NCBI GenBank assembly: GCA_017469405.1
Contig: JAFUGL010000094.1
Span: 1-33,564, forward strand
Direction of reading: 5' to 3'
From: Lachnospiraceae bacterium
GTDB taxonomy: Bacteria; Bacillota; Clostridia; Lachnospirales; Lachnospiraceae
Length of the DNA stretch: 33,564 bases
Shown: positions 1 through 7,372 of the stretch, in pieces
Layout: each line of letters opens with the position of its first letter
Position numbering within the stretch: the first letter of the stretch is position 1
Notes under the pieces: model-generated
What the model saw: the letters and a program-made list of their open reading frames with translations, nothing else
Databases searched by the model: none
Told to the model about the DNA's origin: nothing
Position numbers and translations under genes: made by a program

Positions 1-204
1 AAGCAGACAGGATACATCATTTTTAAATGTCATATAAACTGCATTTTCAAGCGTAACAATTTCAAGCTCATCTTCATTAGTATATTCTGTATTATTTAAG
101 GCATTATAAAGTGAAAGCAATTCTTTCCTTGAATTAAAAAGCATCCGAAAAACTGTATCCTTATAGTTTCTTACTACATTTATTTTTTGTTTTTCTTCTT
201 CCAT
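1..204 (-). CDS. N-terminal part of a Rpn-like PD-(D/E)XK nuclease/transposase family protein (runs off the window)
   Basis: The reading frame runs from an ATG at 204-202 to base 1 without a stop, giving 68 residues that begin MEEEKQKINVVRNYKDTVFR. The segment 'KDTVFRMLF...LLSLYNALNN' followed by 'LEIVTLENAVYM' resembles the N-terminus of a large family in Lachnospiraceae annotated as Rpn-type recombination-promoting nucleases or PD-(D/E)XK putative transposases. The ribosome site GAGGTG lies 5-7 bases before the ATG. A small hairpin (CTGCC at 220-224 with GGCAG at 232-236) sits just upstream of it. The catalytic part would be outside the window, so activity cannot be judged. The family assignment is from memory of the N-terminal pattern. 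Confidence 0.72.
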   Translation of the reverse strand, partial: MEEEKQKINVVRNYKDTVFRMLFNSRKELLSLYNALNNTEYTNEDELEIVTLENAVYMTFKNDVSCLL

Positions 205-409
205 AAAGCACCTCTTTCCCTGCCACAAAACGGCAGTAATATTATTCTTTCTTTGAAGACAGGACACCAGATTAATAGAGATAATATCATAATAAAAAAA
301 ATATACCAGTCAAAAATTTTAGCCCTTTGGGTAAAAATTTTCGACCGGCTTGTCTTTCTTTAAATCTCTTGGTAAAAAACCTACTTTGGGAAAAATAAAA
401 CAACTTGTC

Positions 410-684
410 TTACAGTCCACCATAAGGCTCAAGTGCAACCGCAGCCCTTCTGTTAAGCTCTGTTCTGTCACCATATATAGCAACGTCCAAGCTGTTAACT
501 GCCTCTGCAGCCTTATCCTCGGCATCCTCTGCACCATTCTTTACTGCCTTAACTCCGGCAGCCATCGCCTTTGCGGCATTGATCTGGTTCTTCCATGTAT
601 TACCGATATTGCCAAGAGATTTGCAGATGTACCATCCGGAAGCTTATCAGCCTCTGATTTTAACCATGCAGGACATTTTATCTT
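410..684 (-). pseudogene. Frameshifted remnant of a small zinc-ribbon-like protein
   Basis: Read on the minus strand, one frame gives 'KIKCPAWLKSEADKLPDGT' and then breaks. A second frame continues with 'GWYICKSLGNIGNTWKN' and runs to a TAA at 412-410, ending 'NRRAAVALEPYGGL'. Together the two pieces look like one protein that began with a Cys-x-x-Cys zinc ribbon (the pattern CPxC...ADKLPDGTWYCKSCGN). A frame change near 630-640 has split it, and some ribbon cysteines are lost. No start codon with a ribosome site is present. The C-terminal part is helical and rich in Ala, Lys and Glu. The original function is not recognised. Joining two frames is my interpretation; the 3' piece alone could be chance. 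Confidence 0.35.
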
Positions 685-711
685 GTTTAATAATCAAACT
701 TATACTATAAT
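683..711 (+). promoter_or_regulatory. Candidate sigma-A promoter for the response regulator
   Basis: TATAAT at 706-711 is preceded, 17 bases earlier, by TTGTTT at 683-688. The -10 is perfect and the -35 is weak. It lies about 50 bases before the start codon at 760. Confidence 0.4.
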
Positions 712-759
712 ATCCATAGTTTTTTATTGAATTTTCAATATATGAGGTGGAATAAGCAA

Positions 760-1392
760 ATGATTAATGTAATTGTTATAGATGACCATATTATGCTTAG
801 AGATATGATATGCGATACCCTTACCAGAGAAAAGGATTTTAAGGTTATCGGTACTTCTTCCGATGCCAAGGATGCGGTAAAGCTCTGCGATGAGCTTTCT
901 CCTGATATGGTTTTGATGGATATATGCACGGAAAATAATTCGAGCGGCATAGCCTACGGAAAAAAGGTCAAGGAAAAATATCCAAAGATTAAGGTCATTG
1001 CCATGACCGGCGTTCTTGATATCAATTTTATAAATGATGCAAAGGAAGCCGAGATAGACAGCTTTGTATATAAGAATATAAGCAAGGATTCACTTATCTC
1101 CACACTTAGAAATACTATGGACGGATATTCTCTGTATCCTAATATAAATGTTAATCCTACGAGCCAAAAGAATTTACTCACACTGCTTTCAGATAAAGAG
1201 CTTGAGGTTTTGACCTCTTATTGTAAGCATCTTGACAGAGAGCTTGTGGCAGATGAACTGGGTATCTCTACGAGCACATTGAAAAGTCATGTATCTTCCA
1301 TATATCAAAAGACCGGCTTTGATAATCTTACCAAGCTCGCTATCCACTGCATATCAAACGGATTTATAGTGCCTAATCTTGAGGAAGAATAA
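760..1392 (+). CDS. NarL/FixJ-family response regulator (LuxR-type DNA-binding)
   Basis: The protein has 210 residues. Its N-terminal receiver domain (about 1-120) has acidic pair D8/D9, phospho-acceptor D54, switch T83 and K105. Its C-terminal LuxR/NarL helix-turn-helix (about 142-200) contains LSDKELEVL and 'STSTLKSHVSSIYQKTGF'. I chose the ATG at 760 because GAGGTGG (744-750) lies 9 bases before it and the receiver begins at once with MINVIVIDDH; a TTG frame at 727 would add 11 residues without a ribosome site. The gene converges on a HisKA_3 histidine kinase gene (1500-2660), a natural partner for a NarL-type regulator, though the opposed orientation is unusual for a cognate pair. A 92-base palindrome separates them. 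Family and fold are certain; pairing with that kinase and the target genes are inference. Confidence 0.93.
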   Translation: MINVIVIDDHIMLRDMICDTLTREKDFKVIGTSSDAKDAVKLCDELSPDMVLMDICTENNSSGIAYGKKVKEKYPKIKVIAMTGVLDINFINDAKEAEIDSFVYKNISKDSLISTLRNTMDGYSLYPNINVNPTSQKNLLTLLSDKELEVLTSYCKHLDRELVADELGISTSTLKSHVSSIYQKTGFDNLTKLAIHCISNGFIVPNLEEE

Positions 1393-1397
1393 TTTAT

Positions 1398-1489
1398 GGG
1401 ATGATTTTGCTGCCATATTCAGTTGCTAAGCATAGCGTTAAGTGACAACGTGCTATGCGTGTAACTGAATATGGCAGCAAAATCATCCC
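1398..1489. repeat. Long perfect palindrome (copy 1 of a two-copy hairpin family), possibly a bidirectional terminator
   Basis: The 27-base arms at 1398-1424 and 1463-1489 are perfectly complementary. They enclose 38 bases that hold a second hairpin, GCATAGC (1430-1436) with GCTATGC (1452-1458). The inner core reads TAAGCATAGCGTTAAGT then GACAACGTGCTATGCGT. The same core, with a matching pair of substitutions, recurs on the other strand inside 17111-17143. Here the element lies between two converging genes, so it may stop transcription from both sides. The right arm is followed by TATTTTATA, and the left end on the minus strand by the AT-rich end of the response regulator. Confidence 0.85.
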
Positions 1490-1499
1490 TATTTTATAT

Positions 1500-2660
1500 C
1501 TAAGCTGATACTTTGATTATAAATTCCGGTTTGGTTGTGACTGAAAATGTTCCGTTTATACTTTTTACCTTTCTCCTCATACCCCTTATACCCTCGCTTT
1601 CGGATATAATCGGTTTAGGCTTTGAGCCGTTATTGGTTATGATCATTGAAGAACCATCGGCATCATTATAAAGCCTGATGTCTATTACATTGCTGTCCGC
1701 GTGTCTTACGGCATTGGTAACAGCCTCTCTTATTATCTCAAAGAACACCTTTGCCTTATCTTTATCGTCAGGTAATTCTCCGTCTACCCTTACGCTTATG
1801 CCGATATTATTGTTTATTCTTACCAGATTTTCCAGATTAGCCTTTGAATCCTCACTATCCTCAAAATCAGAAAACATTCCCTTTATCATAAACTTTATCT
1901 CTGAAAATCTTTTTTCGTCCTCGATATATTTCATATCCTGATTGAGATATGCCTGAAGTACGGAAAGGTTCTGTCCCAGCAGGTCATGGAATTTATTTTT
2001 TACCTTTAGCGTCTGCTCTTCTTTTTCAAGCTCCTCAAGGTTTTCTATAGTCCACTCCAGCTCTTCGTTGTTTTGGTTAATAAGCTCATTTTGCTTTTCA
2101 AGCTTTTGATTGAGCACGTACTCCTCATTTATATCTGTAGCAGTAACCTCAAGGCCGTCTCTGCTTATATTAAATAACCACGCATTGTCATCCACCAAAG
2201 CCATATATTCTCTTCCTATCCTGTTTGAAGAAGCCGCCTTTATATTTTTTATAAAGTTATCTGTTATTCCGAGCTTTCCTATAAGCTCATACATAACCAT
2301 ATTTTGAAACATAATCTTGTCCTTATTTTTCAGCACAAGTATTCCGGATACGGAATTATCCACCGTATCCTTAATCAGGTTCCTGTCAATGCCTACATTT
2401 TTATAATACAACCATTCATGTAATGAGGAAAAATCTATAATGATCATCATAAAAATATAAGTCCAAATGAGCCTTTTATCATAAATAGAAATCAGCTCTT
2501 CGCCGGTGCTGATAAAGCATAATATCACTGTCCAGATTAAAAATATTATATCCAGCATATAAGAGGATATCTTAATATTTTTCATATGAAGTTTTTTCAC
2601 AAATAAATACGACTTTATTGCAATTGTAGATGCAATAAGTATTGCAAAAATTGTTATCAT
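1500..2660 (-). CDS. Membrane sensor histidine kinase, HisKA_3/NarX-DegS class
   Basis: The protein has 386 residues. Hydrophobic helices lie at about 2-20, 34-52 and 64-80. A PAS-like linker (about 90-175) and a coiled coil (about 180-222) follow. The dimerisation/phosphoacceptor motif is KFHDLLGQNL, with H225. The ATP-binding domain has N-box 'EIIREAVTNAVRHA' (N316) and a G-box region 'SEGIRGMRRKV'. This domain order is typical of kinases that phosphorylate NarL-family regulators. The gene starts one base after the stop of the seven-TM sensor gene, so the two are surely co-transcribed. The ribosome site AAGGATG lies inside the end of that upstream gene. The facing response regulator at 760-1392 is the likely partner (inference). 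The signal sensed is unknown. Confidence 0.92.
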   Translation of the reverse strand: MITIFAILIASTIAIKSYLFVKKLHMKNIKISSYMLDIIFLIWTVILCFISTGEELISIYDKRLIWTYIFMMIIIDFSSLHEWLYYKNVGIDRNLIKDTVDNSVSGILVLKNKDKIMFQNMVMYELIGKLGITDNFIKNIKAASSNRIGREYMALVDDNAWLFNISRDGLEVTATDINEEYVLNQKLEKQNELINQNNEELEWTIENLEELEKEEQTLKVKNKFHDLLGQNLSVLQAYLNQDMKYIEDEKRFSEIKFMIKGMFSDFEDSEDSKANLENLVRINNNIGISVRVDGELPDDKDKAKVFFEIIREAVTNAVRHADSNVIDIRLYNDADGSSMIITNNGSKPKPIISESEGIRGMRRKVKSINGTFSVTTKPEFIIKVSA

Positions 2661-2661
2661 T

Positions 2662-4164
2662 TTACTTCATCCTTATGGTTATTTTTGTACCGTCATCAGT
2701 ATCCTTCTTATTTATCTCATATATGTCATCATATATTCCGTCTTTCAATAACTCTTTTAAATCTCCAAGGGTTTTATCAAAGGACAATTCAAATACATCC
2801 CTTTTCATATTGATCAAAACCTCTGTGTCTTTGGTATTGTAAAATATTGAAAATACCATATCATAAAGCGATGTAATCCTGATACTCTCATAAGAAAGAT
2901 TATTAACCGCATTTATATATCCTTTTATTCCAAAAACAGCGCTGTCGGTCAAAAGCTCATTAAAAATTGTCAAAAGATTATTGGTATCGTATACTTCATC
3001 ATTATAATTTGAAACAATAAGATTGCTCATTCTCTTGCAATATGCGATTAAAAGCTTTATCTCATTTAGGCCGGCTATATCCGGCTTTTCCATGCCGTCT
3101 ATAAGCTCTTCTATCCTGATCCTTTTGCCCTCTATCTGTCTGCTTAAGGTTTCAAATATTTCATTATTAATCTTAATCTCATAAAGCTTTTCCTTAATTC
3201 TTCTCTGCTTCTTTAAAAGCCGTTCCTGCCCCTTAAGCTTTTTATTTTGCCGGTTAAGATTTTCCTTTGCAGCGTCTATATTGGAACTGTCATTTTCTAT
3301 AATCGCATATCCCTTATCAAGTCTTTCCACATCGTATGTAACACTTGGCCTTTTTTCATTTACATACTTGGTCTTGGCTCTTCCGTCCCTGATATCTTTG
3401 ATTATTTCCTCCGGAAATTCTATGGCATTGTTGGTCTCATATATCATCTTTCCATCCTGCGAAAGTACGCAAATCGGAAGATACGAATGGCAGAAAACGT
3501 CCTCATAGCTGATATTATTTGGTATCAGATTCATCAAAAATAAAGTTTCCAGACTTATCATAAATATGGTTCCAAGAATGACCGACATATCCAAATCACT
3601 CAAAAGCCTTAATCCGTTTATATATAAAAATGTGAAGATAACTCCGATGATAAGAGGAATAAAAGGAATTAAGATATTGATTTTCTTTTCCTTTGTCTTT
3701 TTTTGAACAATAAGATTAATCGTTGCATTTATCGCAAGAAAGATAATCCAGGCAAATATAACATAATAGCCTGTTACATTTTTATAATCATCCTCTTTAA
3801 ATTCAAATACCAGCTCATGAATATTGTTGGTGAGTACAAGAATTAAAAGCACAAAAGAAACAGCTATAATAAAATACGAAAGCTTTTTATTATCTCTGCC
3901 CGTAAGATATCTGCTTAACAGATAATATATTGTTGGGATAAATATCATAGAAACATAATATAGATACCAGACGAAATACGCACCGTTATACATACGAACC
4001 AGTCTTGCCATTATCCAAAACACAAGCAGTCCGCCTATGGCAAGTACATATCTCTTTGTCTTTTTATCGAAAATCTTATGGCTAAGTCTTATGGTCCAGG
4101 CCGAAAAAAGTATAAGACTTAATACTATTATTATTTCCTTTATTTCAATCTTGAATATATCCAT
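2662..4164 (-). CDS. Seven-TM sensor protein with PAS-like and coiled-coil parts but no kinase domain
   Basis: The protein has 500 residues. Roughly seven hydrophobic helices fill residues 8-225, in the layout of the N-terminal seven-TM domain found on some histidine kinases (HisKA_7TM). A PAS-like segment follows at about 235-300 ('LPICVLSQDGKMIYETNNA'), then a long Lys/Arg/Glu-rich coiled coil at about 300-350. The remaining ~150 residues show no phospho-acceptor H-box, N-box or G-box. It therefore cannot be a complete kinase by itself. The next gene, one base downstream, is a full histidine kinase, so this protein may sense or scaffold for it (inference). The C-terminal part could be a degenerate dimerisation/ATPase module too diverged to see. 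The ribosome site is AGGGG before the ATG at 4164. Confidence 0.75.
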   Translation of the reverse strand: MDIFKIEIKEIIIVLSLILFSAWTIRLSHKIFDKKTKRYVLAIGGLLVFWIMARLVRMYNGAYFVWYLYYVSMIFIPTIYYLLSRYLTGRDNKKLSYFIIAVSFVLLILVLTNNIHELVFEFKEDDYKNVTGYYVIFAWIIFLAINATINLIVQKKTKEKKINILIPFIPLIIGVIFTFLYINGLRLLSDLDMSVILGTIFMISLETLFLMNLIPNNISYEDVFCHSYLPICVLSQDGKMIYETNNAIEFPEEIIKDIRDGRAKTKYVNEKRPSVTYDVERLDKGYAIIENDSSNIDAAKENLNRQNKKLKGQERLLKKQRRIKEKLYEIKINNEIFETLSRQIEGKRIRIEELIDGMEKPDIAGLNEIKLLIAYCKRMSNLIVSNYNDEVYDTNNLLTIFNELLTDSAVFGIKGYINAVNNLSYESIRITSLYDMVFSIFYNTKDTEVLINMKRDVFELSFDKTLGDLKELLKDGIYDDIYEINKKDTDDGTKITIRMK

Positions 4165-4227
4165 AGAAAACCCCTAAATCTTCGACTCGACCAAACTCAA
4201 ACCTCGTCCCGCGTTTTCGTTAAGATT

Positions 4228-5430
4228 TTACATCAGCCATAAAAAGTTATCATCAGAATTTATAAAATCCACATTGTTTATAAAGATTATATCACTTATA
4301 CCCTCCTCATGGGCAAGCTCGCTTACGGTCTTTTCGTGATAGTATCTTAAATCCACCACGATTATCTCCTCATAATTATCTGCAAGCAAAGGAAGCAGGC
4401 TGTGGGCGTAGGAATCTTTGACTATTATCACTCTGTTAGCTGAAGTTATATTGTCAGAGACTTCGTAATCAATCTCTGCTATAGAATTACTTTCGCTGTC
4501 ATCATCTTTATTATTATCTTTGTTTGCATCAAGATATGAATTATTTCTAATCCTTATAATCGCATGATTACCGTCGAGGTACACCTGATACTTATCCTTT
4601 ATATCAAGCTTTTCATAATTATAAAGACTGTCCTGCTTAAATCCCTTGTCGATATAGTCAACCGTATAGCTGTTATTTTCATTTACATATAAGATAATCT
4701 CATCGGTATCGGCATTAAATACCGGCGCATCCGAATAAAGCGTACCAAGGAAATCGTCCCTTACCACTTCTATCTTATAAGTATCTTTCTCAACCGGTTC
4801 CCTGCCAAGAGCCTCACAAAGCTTCTTATATCCGATATAAGCACCGTTCATAGTCCAGTGATGATCAGTCTTATAATATATATAGTCATCCTTTGCACTT
4901 ACAAGTTCATCTGACACATCCACAAAATCAATCTTATCTGAGACATAATCCTTTATATGCCCGATGGTAGCTGCCTGACTGTCCACGTCAGCGTATGAAG
5001 GCATACTGTCCTCATATACATAGCAGGCATTTGGCACCATAAGCCAGGTTATGTTAAAGTCCGGATTTGCCTCGGCAAACTCATTGACAAATCCGACATT
5101 TTTGTCTATCAAAGCTGTATTTTCCTTATAATCCCTTATATATCTTCCGTCAGCAAAGTAGATACTATTTACGTAGGTCTGATTGAGCGCTTTGTTTTCT
5201 GTCACCTTAAGCTTAACCAGAAAATCCTTAAATATAATCTGGTCACTCATATACTCTTCAAAGCCGTCCGAGAAATCTCCTGAAAATACGGACTTAGCAC
5301 TAACCTCTGGAAACTGCGCAAGATTACGGTTTTCCATATCAGAAAAAATCCTGTCCTTTGCAATTATTGAACCAACTGCAAAAACAAGAATATAAAGTAT
5401 GAAAATTGTCACCGTTATCCTGTTTCTCAT
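4228..5430 (-). CDS. DHHW-motif / AlgX-like surface-acylation partner protein
   Basis: The protein has 400 residues: one N-terminal membrane anchor (about 5-24) and then an extracytoplasmic domain. The name-giving motif DHHW is at 189-192 ('YYKTDHHWTMNGAYIGYKKL'), and a late 'VKDSYAHSLLPLL' block could supply the serine or structural part of the SGNH-like fold. Family members usually neighbour MBOAT acyltransferases and are thought to transfer or accept acyl groups on exopolysaccharide or cell-wall glycans outside the membrane, like AlgX/AlgJ. The MBOAT gene lies 9 bases upstream, so the two form a transcription unit. A short low-complexity Asp/Asn/Lys run sits near residues 303-316. The substrate polymer is not deducible. 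Confidence 0.86.
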   Translation of the reverse strand: MRNRITVTIFILYILVFAVGSIIAKDRIFSDMENRNLAQFPEVSAKSVFSGDFSDGFEEYMSDQIIFKDFLVKLKVTENKALNQTYVNSIYFADGRYIRDYKENTALIDKNVGFVNEFAEANPDFNITWLMVPNACYVYEDSMPSYADVDSQAATIGHIKDYVSDKIDFVDVSDELVSAKDDYIYYKTDHHWTMNGAYIGYKKLCEALGREPVEKDTYKIEVVRDDFLGTLYSDAPVFNADTDEIILYVNENNSYTVDYIDKGFKQDSLYNYEKLDIKDKYQVYLDGNHAIIRIRNNSYLDANKDNNKDDDSESNSIAEIDYEVSDNITSANRVIIVKDSYAHSLLPLLADNYEEIIVVDLRYYHEKTVSELAHEEGISDIIFINNVDFINSDDNFLWLM

Positions 5431-5439
5431 AATACTCTC

Positions 5440-6945
5440 CTAAAATCTAAAATATAAAAACGGATTAAATGCTTCACTTGCCAGAAATGCTGTCGACATA
5501 AGCAAAACAAAAAGCAAAAATACTGCTTCCAGGATGCCTGCAGCAATACCTCTTCTTTCAACGTTTTTGACTCCGTTGTTCTTGCCGGACTCCTCGTTTA
5601 TGTTTGACTTATCACCGGCGTCTTCCTCTTTACTCTTTCCCTCAAGCTTGGCTATAAGCTTCACTGCAAGCTCCCTCGGATACGGAGTAGCCGCCACAAA
5701 GGCGATAAGCAAAAACAATCCGTAAGAAAGCAAAATATATACAGTATAATTATTGGTAAGTGAAAGACCTCCGAATCCAAACATATTTCTTACTGCGGTC
5801 TTTAATTCACCAAATTTATCATAAGCAAATATTACCCATCCAAAGTTAATGAAAAAGAGTGCATACAGATGAGCCAGAAGCTTTGGCCATTTCTCCAATT
5901 TTTTAAGCAGCCACACCTTTTCAATCACAAGTAGCACAAAATAATAAAGTCCCCATATCATAAAATTCCACGAAGCGCCATGCCAGAATCCTGTTAAAAA
6001 CCATACTATAAAAAGATTTCTATAGGTTTTAGCCGTCCCTTTTCTGTTACCGCCGAGAGGTATATAGACATAGTCCCTAAACCAGGTGGATAAGGATATA
6101 TGCCATCTCCTCCAAAACTCCGTAAGACTCTTTGATATATACGGATAGTTAAAGTTTTCAAGAAACTTAAAGCCAAACATCCTGCCTAAACCTATCGCCA
6201 TATCCGAATAACCTGAAAAATCAAAGTATATCTGAAGTGTAAATGCTATCGAACAAATCCATGATAATACTATGGTATTTTGATCCTTTGGAAGCTTGGA
6301 AAGCGTATTAAATATCTCACCTGCCATATTGGCTATAAGCACCTTTTTACCGAGTCCGGTAACAAATCTTCTTACGCACTCGCCAAAATCATCGACATTT
6401 TCCCTACGTTCTTCAAGCTGCTTGGCAACCGTCTCATATCTTACTATCGGTCCTGCGATAAGCTGTGGAAAAAGAGTAATATAAGTCGCAAGATTAATTA
6501 TATTCTTCTGCGGCTTTGCAGTCCTCCTATAAACATCTACCGAATAAGTAAGAATCTGGAAGGTATAAAAAGATATTCCAAGAGGCAGAGAAAGATTAAC
6601 CGCCTTTATATGAATGTGCGGAATCTTATTGATATTATCCGTAAAAAAGCCCATATACTTAAAGAAAAACAATATACCGAGATTGATAATAACCGCAAGC
6701 GCAACCATCCACTTTGCCGCTTTTATCTTCTCTTTGTTCACATAATAATCAGTAAGCAGACCCATAACATATCCGACAATTATGGATGCAAGCATCACAA
6801 AAACATACTTAGGCTCACCCCATGCATAAAAAAGGAGTGAAAACACCATAAGTACGAAATTCTTAATCGCCCTCGGACTTATATAATACACCAGCAAAAC
6901 CACCGGCAAAAATGCAAATAAAAAAGTGATGCTTGAAAACAGCAT
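5440..6945 (-). CDS. MBOAT-family O-acyltransferase (AlgI/DltB-like)
   Basis: The protein has 501 residues and is polytopic, with about ten or more membrane helices. Family landmarks are 'FWRRWHISLSTWFRDYVYIP' (about 277-296) and 'WFLTGFWHGASWNFMIWGLY' (about 315-334), where H322 is the expected catalytic histidine. A hydrophilic Lys/Glu/Asn stretch at about 440-465 precedes the last helix. Proteins of this family move acyl groups (usually acetyl) across the membrane onto exported polysaccharides. The DHHW partner follows immediately. The ATG at 6945 has TAGGGAG seven bases upstream. The long upstream region holds the 75-bp inverted-repeat array, whose nearest arm sits where a -35 element would be expected. 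The acyl donor and target polymer are not visible. Confidence 0.93.
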   Translation of the reverse strand: MLFSSITFLFAFLPVVLLVYYISPRAIKNFVLMVFSLLFYAWGEPKYVFVMLASIIVGYVMGLLTDYYVNKEKIKAAKWMVALAVIINLGILFFFKYMGFFTDNINKIPHIHIKAVNLSLPLGISFYTFQILTYSVDVYRRTAKPQKNIINLATYITLFPQLIAGPIVRYETVAKQLEERRENVDDFGECVRRFVTGLGKKVLIANMAGEIFNTLSKLPKDQNTIVLSWICSIAFTLQIYFDFSGYSDMAIGLGRMFGFKFLENFNYPYISKSLTEFWRRWHISLSTWFRDYVYIPLGGNRKGTAKTYRNLFIVWFLTGFWHGASWNFMIWGLYYFVLLVIEKVWLLKKLEKWPKLLAHLYALFFINFGWVIFAYDKFGELKTAVRNMFGFGGLSLTNNYTVYILLSYGLFLLIAFVAATPYPRELAVKLIAKLEGKSKEEDAGDKSNINEESGKNNGVKNVERRGIAAGILEAVFLLFVLLMSTAFLASEAFNPFLYFRF

Positions 6946-7009
6946 ATTTATCTCCCTATGATACGTTAATATTATTAATTATATATAATTCAAATTGATA
7001 CTTAATCTA

Positions 7010-7038
7010 ATTATAATCTGAACTTTTTTAATTACCTA
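7010..7038 (-). promoter_or_regulatory. Possible MBOAT promoter overlapping the first array arm
   Basis: On the minus strand TATAAT (7015-7010) lies 65 bases before the MBOAT start. The -35 position, with a 17-base spacer, falls on 7038-7033, which is AGGTAA, part of the array arm TATAGGTAA. The -35 match is poor, so if this promoter is real it would probably need an activator or be blocked by a protein bound at the arm. Other AT-rich -10-like strings nearby make this one candidate among several. Confidence 0.3.
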
Positions 7039-7372
7039 TAGAATAGGAAATAATTTCAATCTTTATAGGTAAAAATATTATTCCATTACTAAATTGATTT
7101 CTTCAATTACCTATAAAACTGATACATATTGCGCTTCTTATAGGTAAAATAATTAATAAAAGAGATGCTAAAAATCTTAAATTACCTATAAGTCTACTAC
7201 TTACTCCCCATCTTATAGGTAATACCATCAATCGGCAACCTGACGAACTTAGTAATTTACCTATAAATCTATCACATGAAATCAACCTTATAGGTAATAC
7301 CATCAATTATCAAACTGACGAACTTCATAATTTACCTATTAATCTACCTCATGAAGCTTATCTTATAGGTAA
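7033..7372. repeat. Array of five inverted-repeat units on a 75-bp period
   Basis: Each unit is exactly 41 bases: TTACCTATA, 23 variable bases, TATAGGTAA. Units span 7033-7073, 7107-7147, 7182-7222, 7257-7297 and 7332-7372, so starts are 74, 75, 75 and 75 bases apart. Nine of the ten arms are identical over 9 bases; the exception is the left arm of unit 5 (TTACCTATT). In several units the complementarity extends to 10-11 bases (TTACCTATAAG/CTTATAGGTAA). The 33-34-base spacers between units 3-4 and 4-5 are about 80% identical, while those of units 1-2 and 2-3 have diverged. The loops differ strongly, yet the arms are kept. Arm centres alternate at 32 and 42-43 bases, close to 3 and 4 helical turns. 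The array lies upstream of the MBOAT gene and downstream of the helicase gene. Confidence 0.95.

Larger units (their letters stand above)
205..759. other. Gene-poor stretch between the Rpn-like fragment and the response regulator
   Basis: No intact gene is convincing in these 555 bases. The stretch holds the leader of the minus-strand Rpn-like gene (205-300) and an AT-rich palindromic stretch with a CCC/GGG stem near 315-346, which could be a weak terminator. It also holds a decayed zinc-ribbon-like remnant on the minus strand (410-684) and the promoter region of the plus-strand response regulator (683-759). A 126-residue plus-strand frame at 350-730 has no ribosome site and lies antisense to the remnant, so it was not called. 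Confidence 0.6.

Noticed and set aside
350-730. 126-residue plus-strand reading frame
   Set aside because: It has no ribosome site and no recognisable protein features, and it is antisense to a more protein-like minus-strand remnant. It also runs into the response-regulator promoter.
2662-4164. Complete histidine kinase
   Set aside because: No H-box, N-box or G-box could be found in residues 300-500; only the sensory half is recognisable.
4165-4227. Possible terminator between the DHHW gene and the seven-TM sensor gene
   Set aside because: Only a weak AAATCTT/AAGATTT stem with a large, poorly paired interior and no T-run is visible; read-through seems more likely.
7103-7306. A 67-residue minus-strand reading frame with a 25-residue internal repeat (LPIR...FIGN)
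   Set aside because: The 75-base period equals 25 codons, so any frame through the array looks repetitive. The frame does not cover units 1 and 5, which contain stops in register, and it has no ribosome site. Conservation sits in the inverted DNA arms, not in codon pattern.
7033-7372. CRISPR array
   Set aside because: Repeats are 9-base arms in alternating orientation with related spacers, not 24-40-base direct repeats with unique spacers, and no cas genes are nearby.
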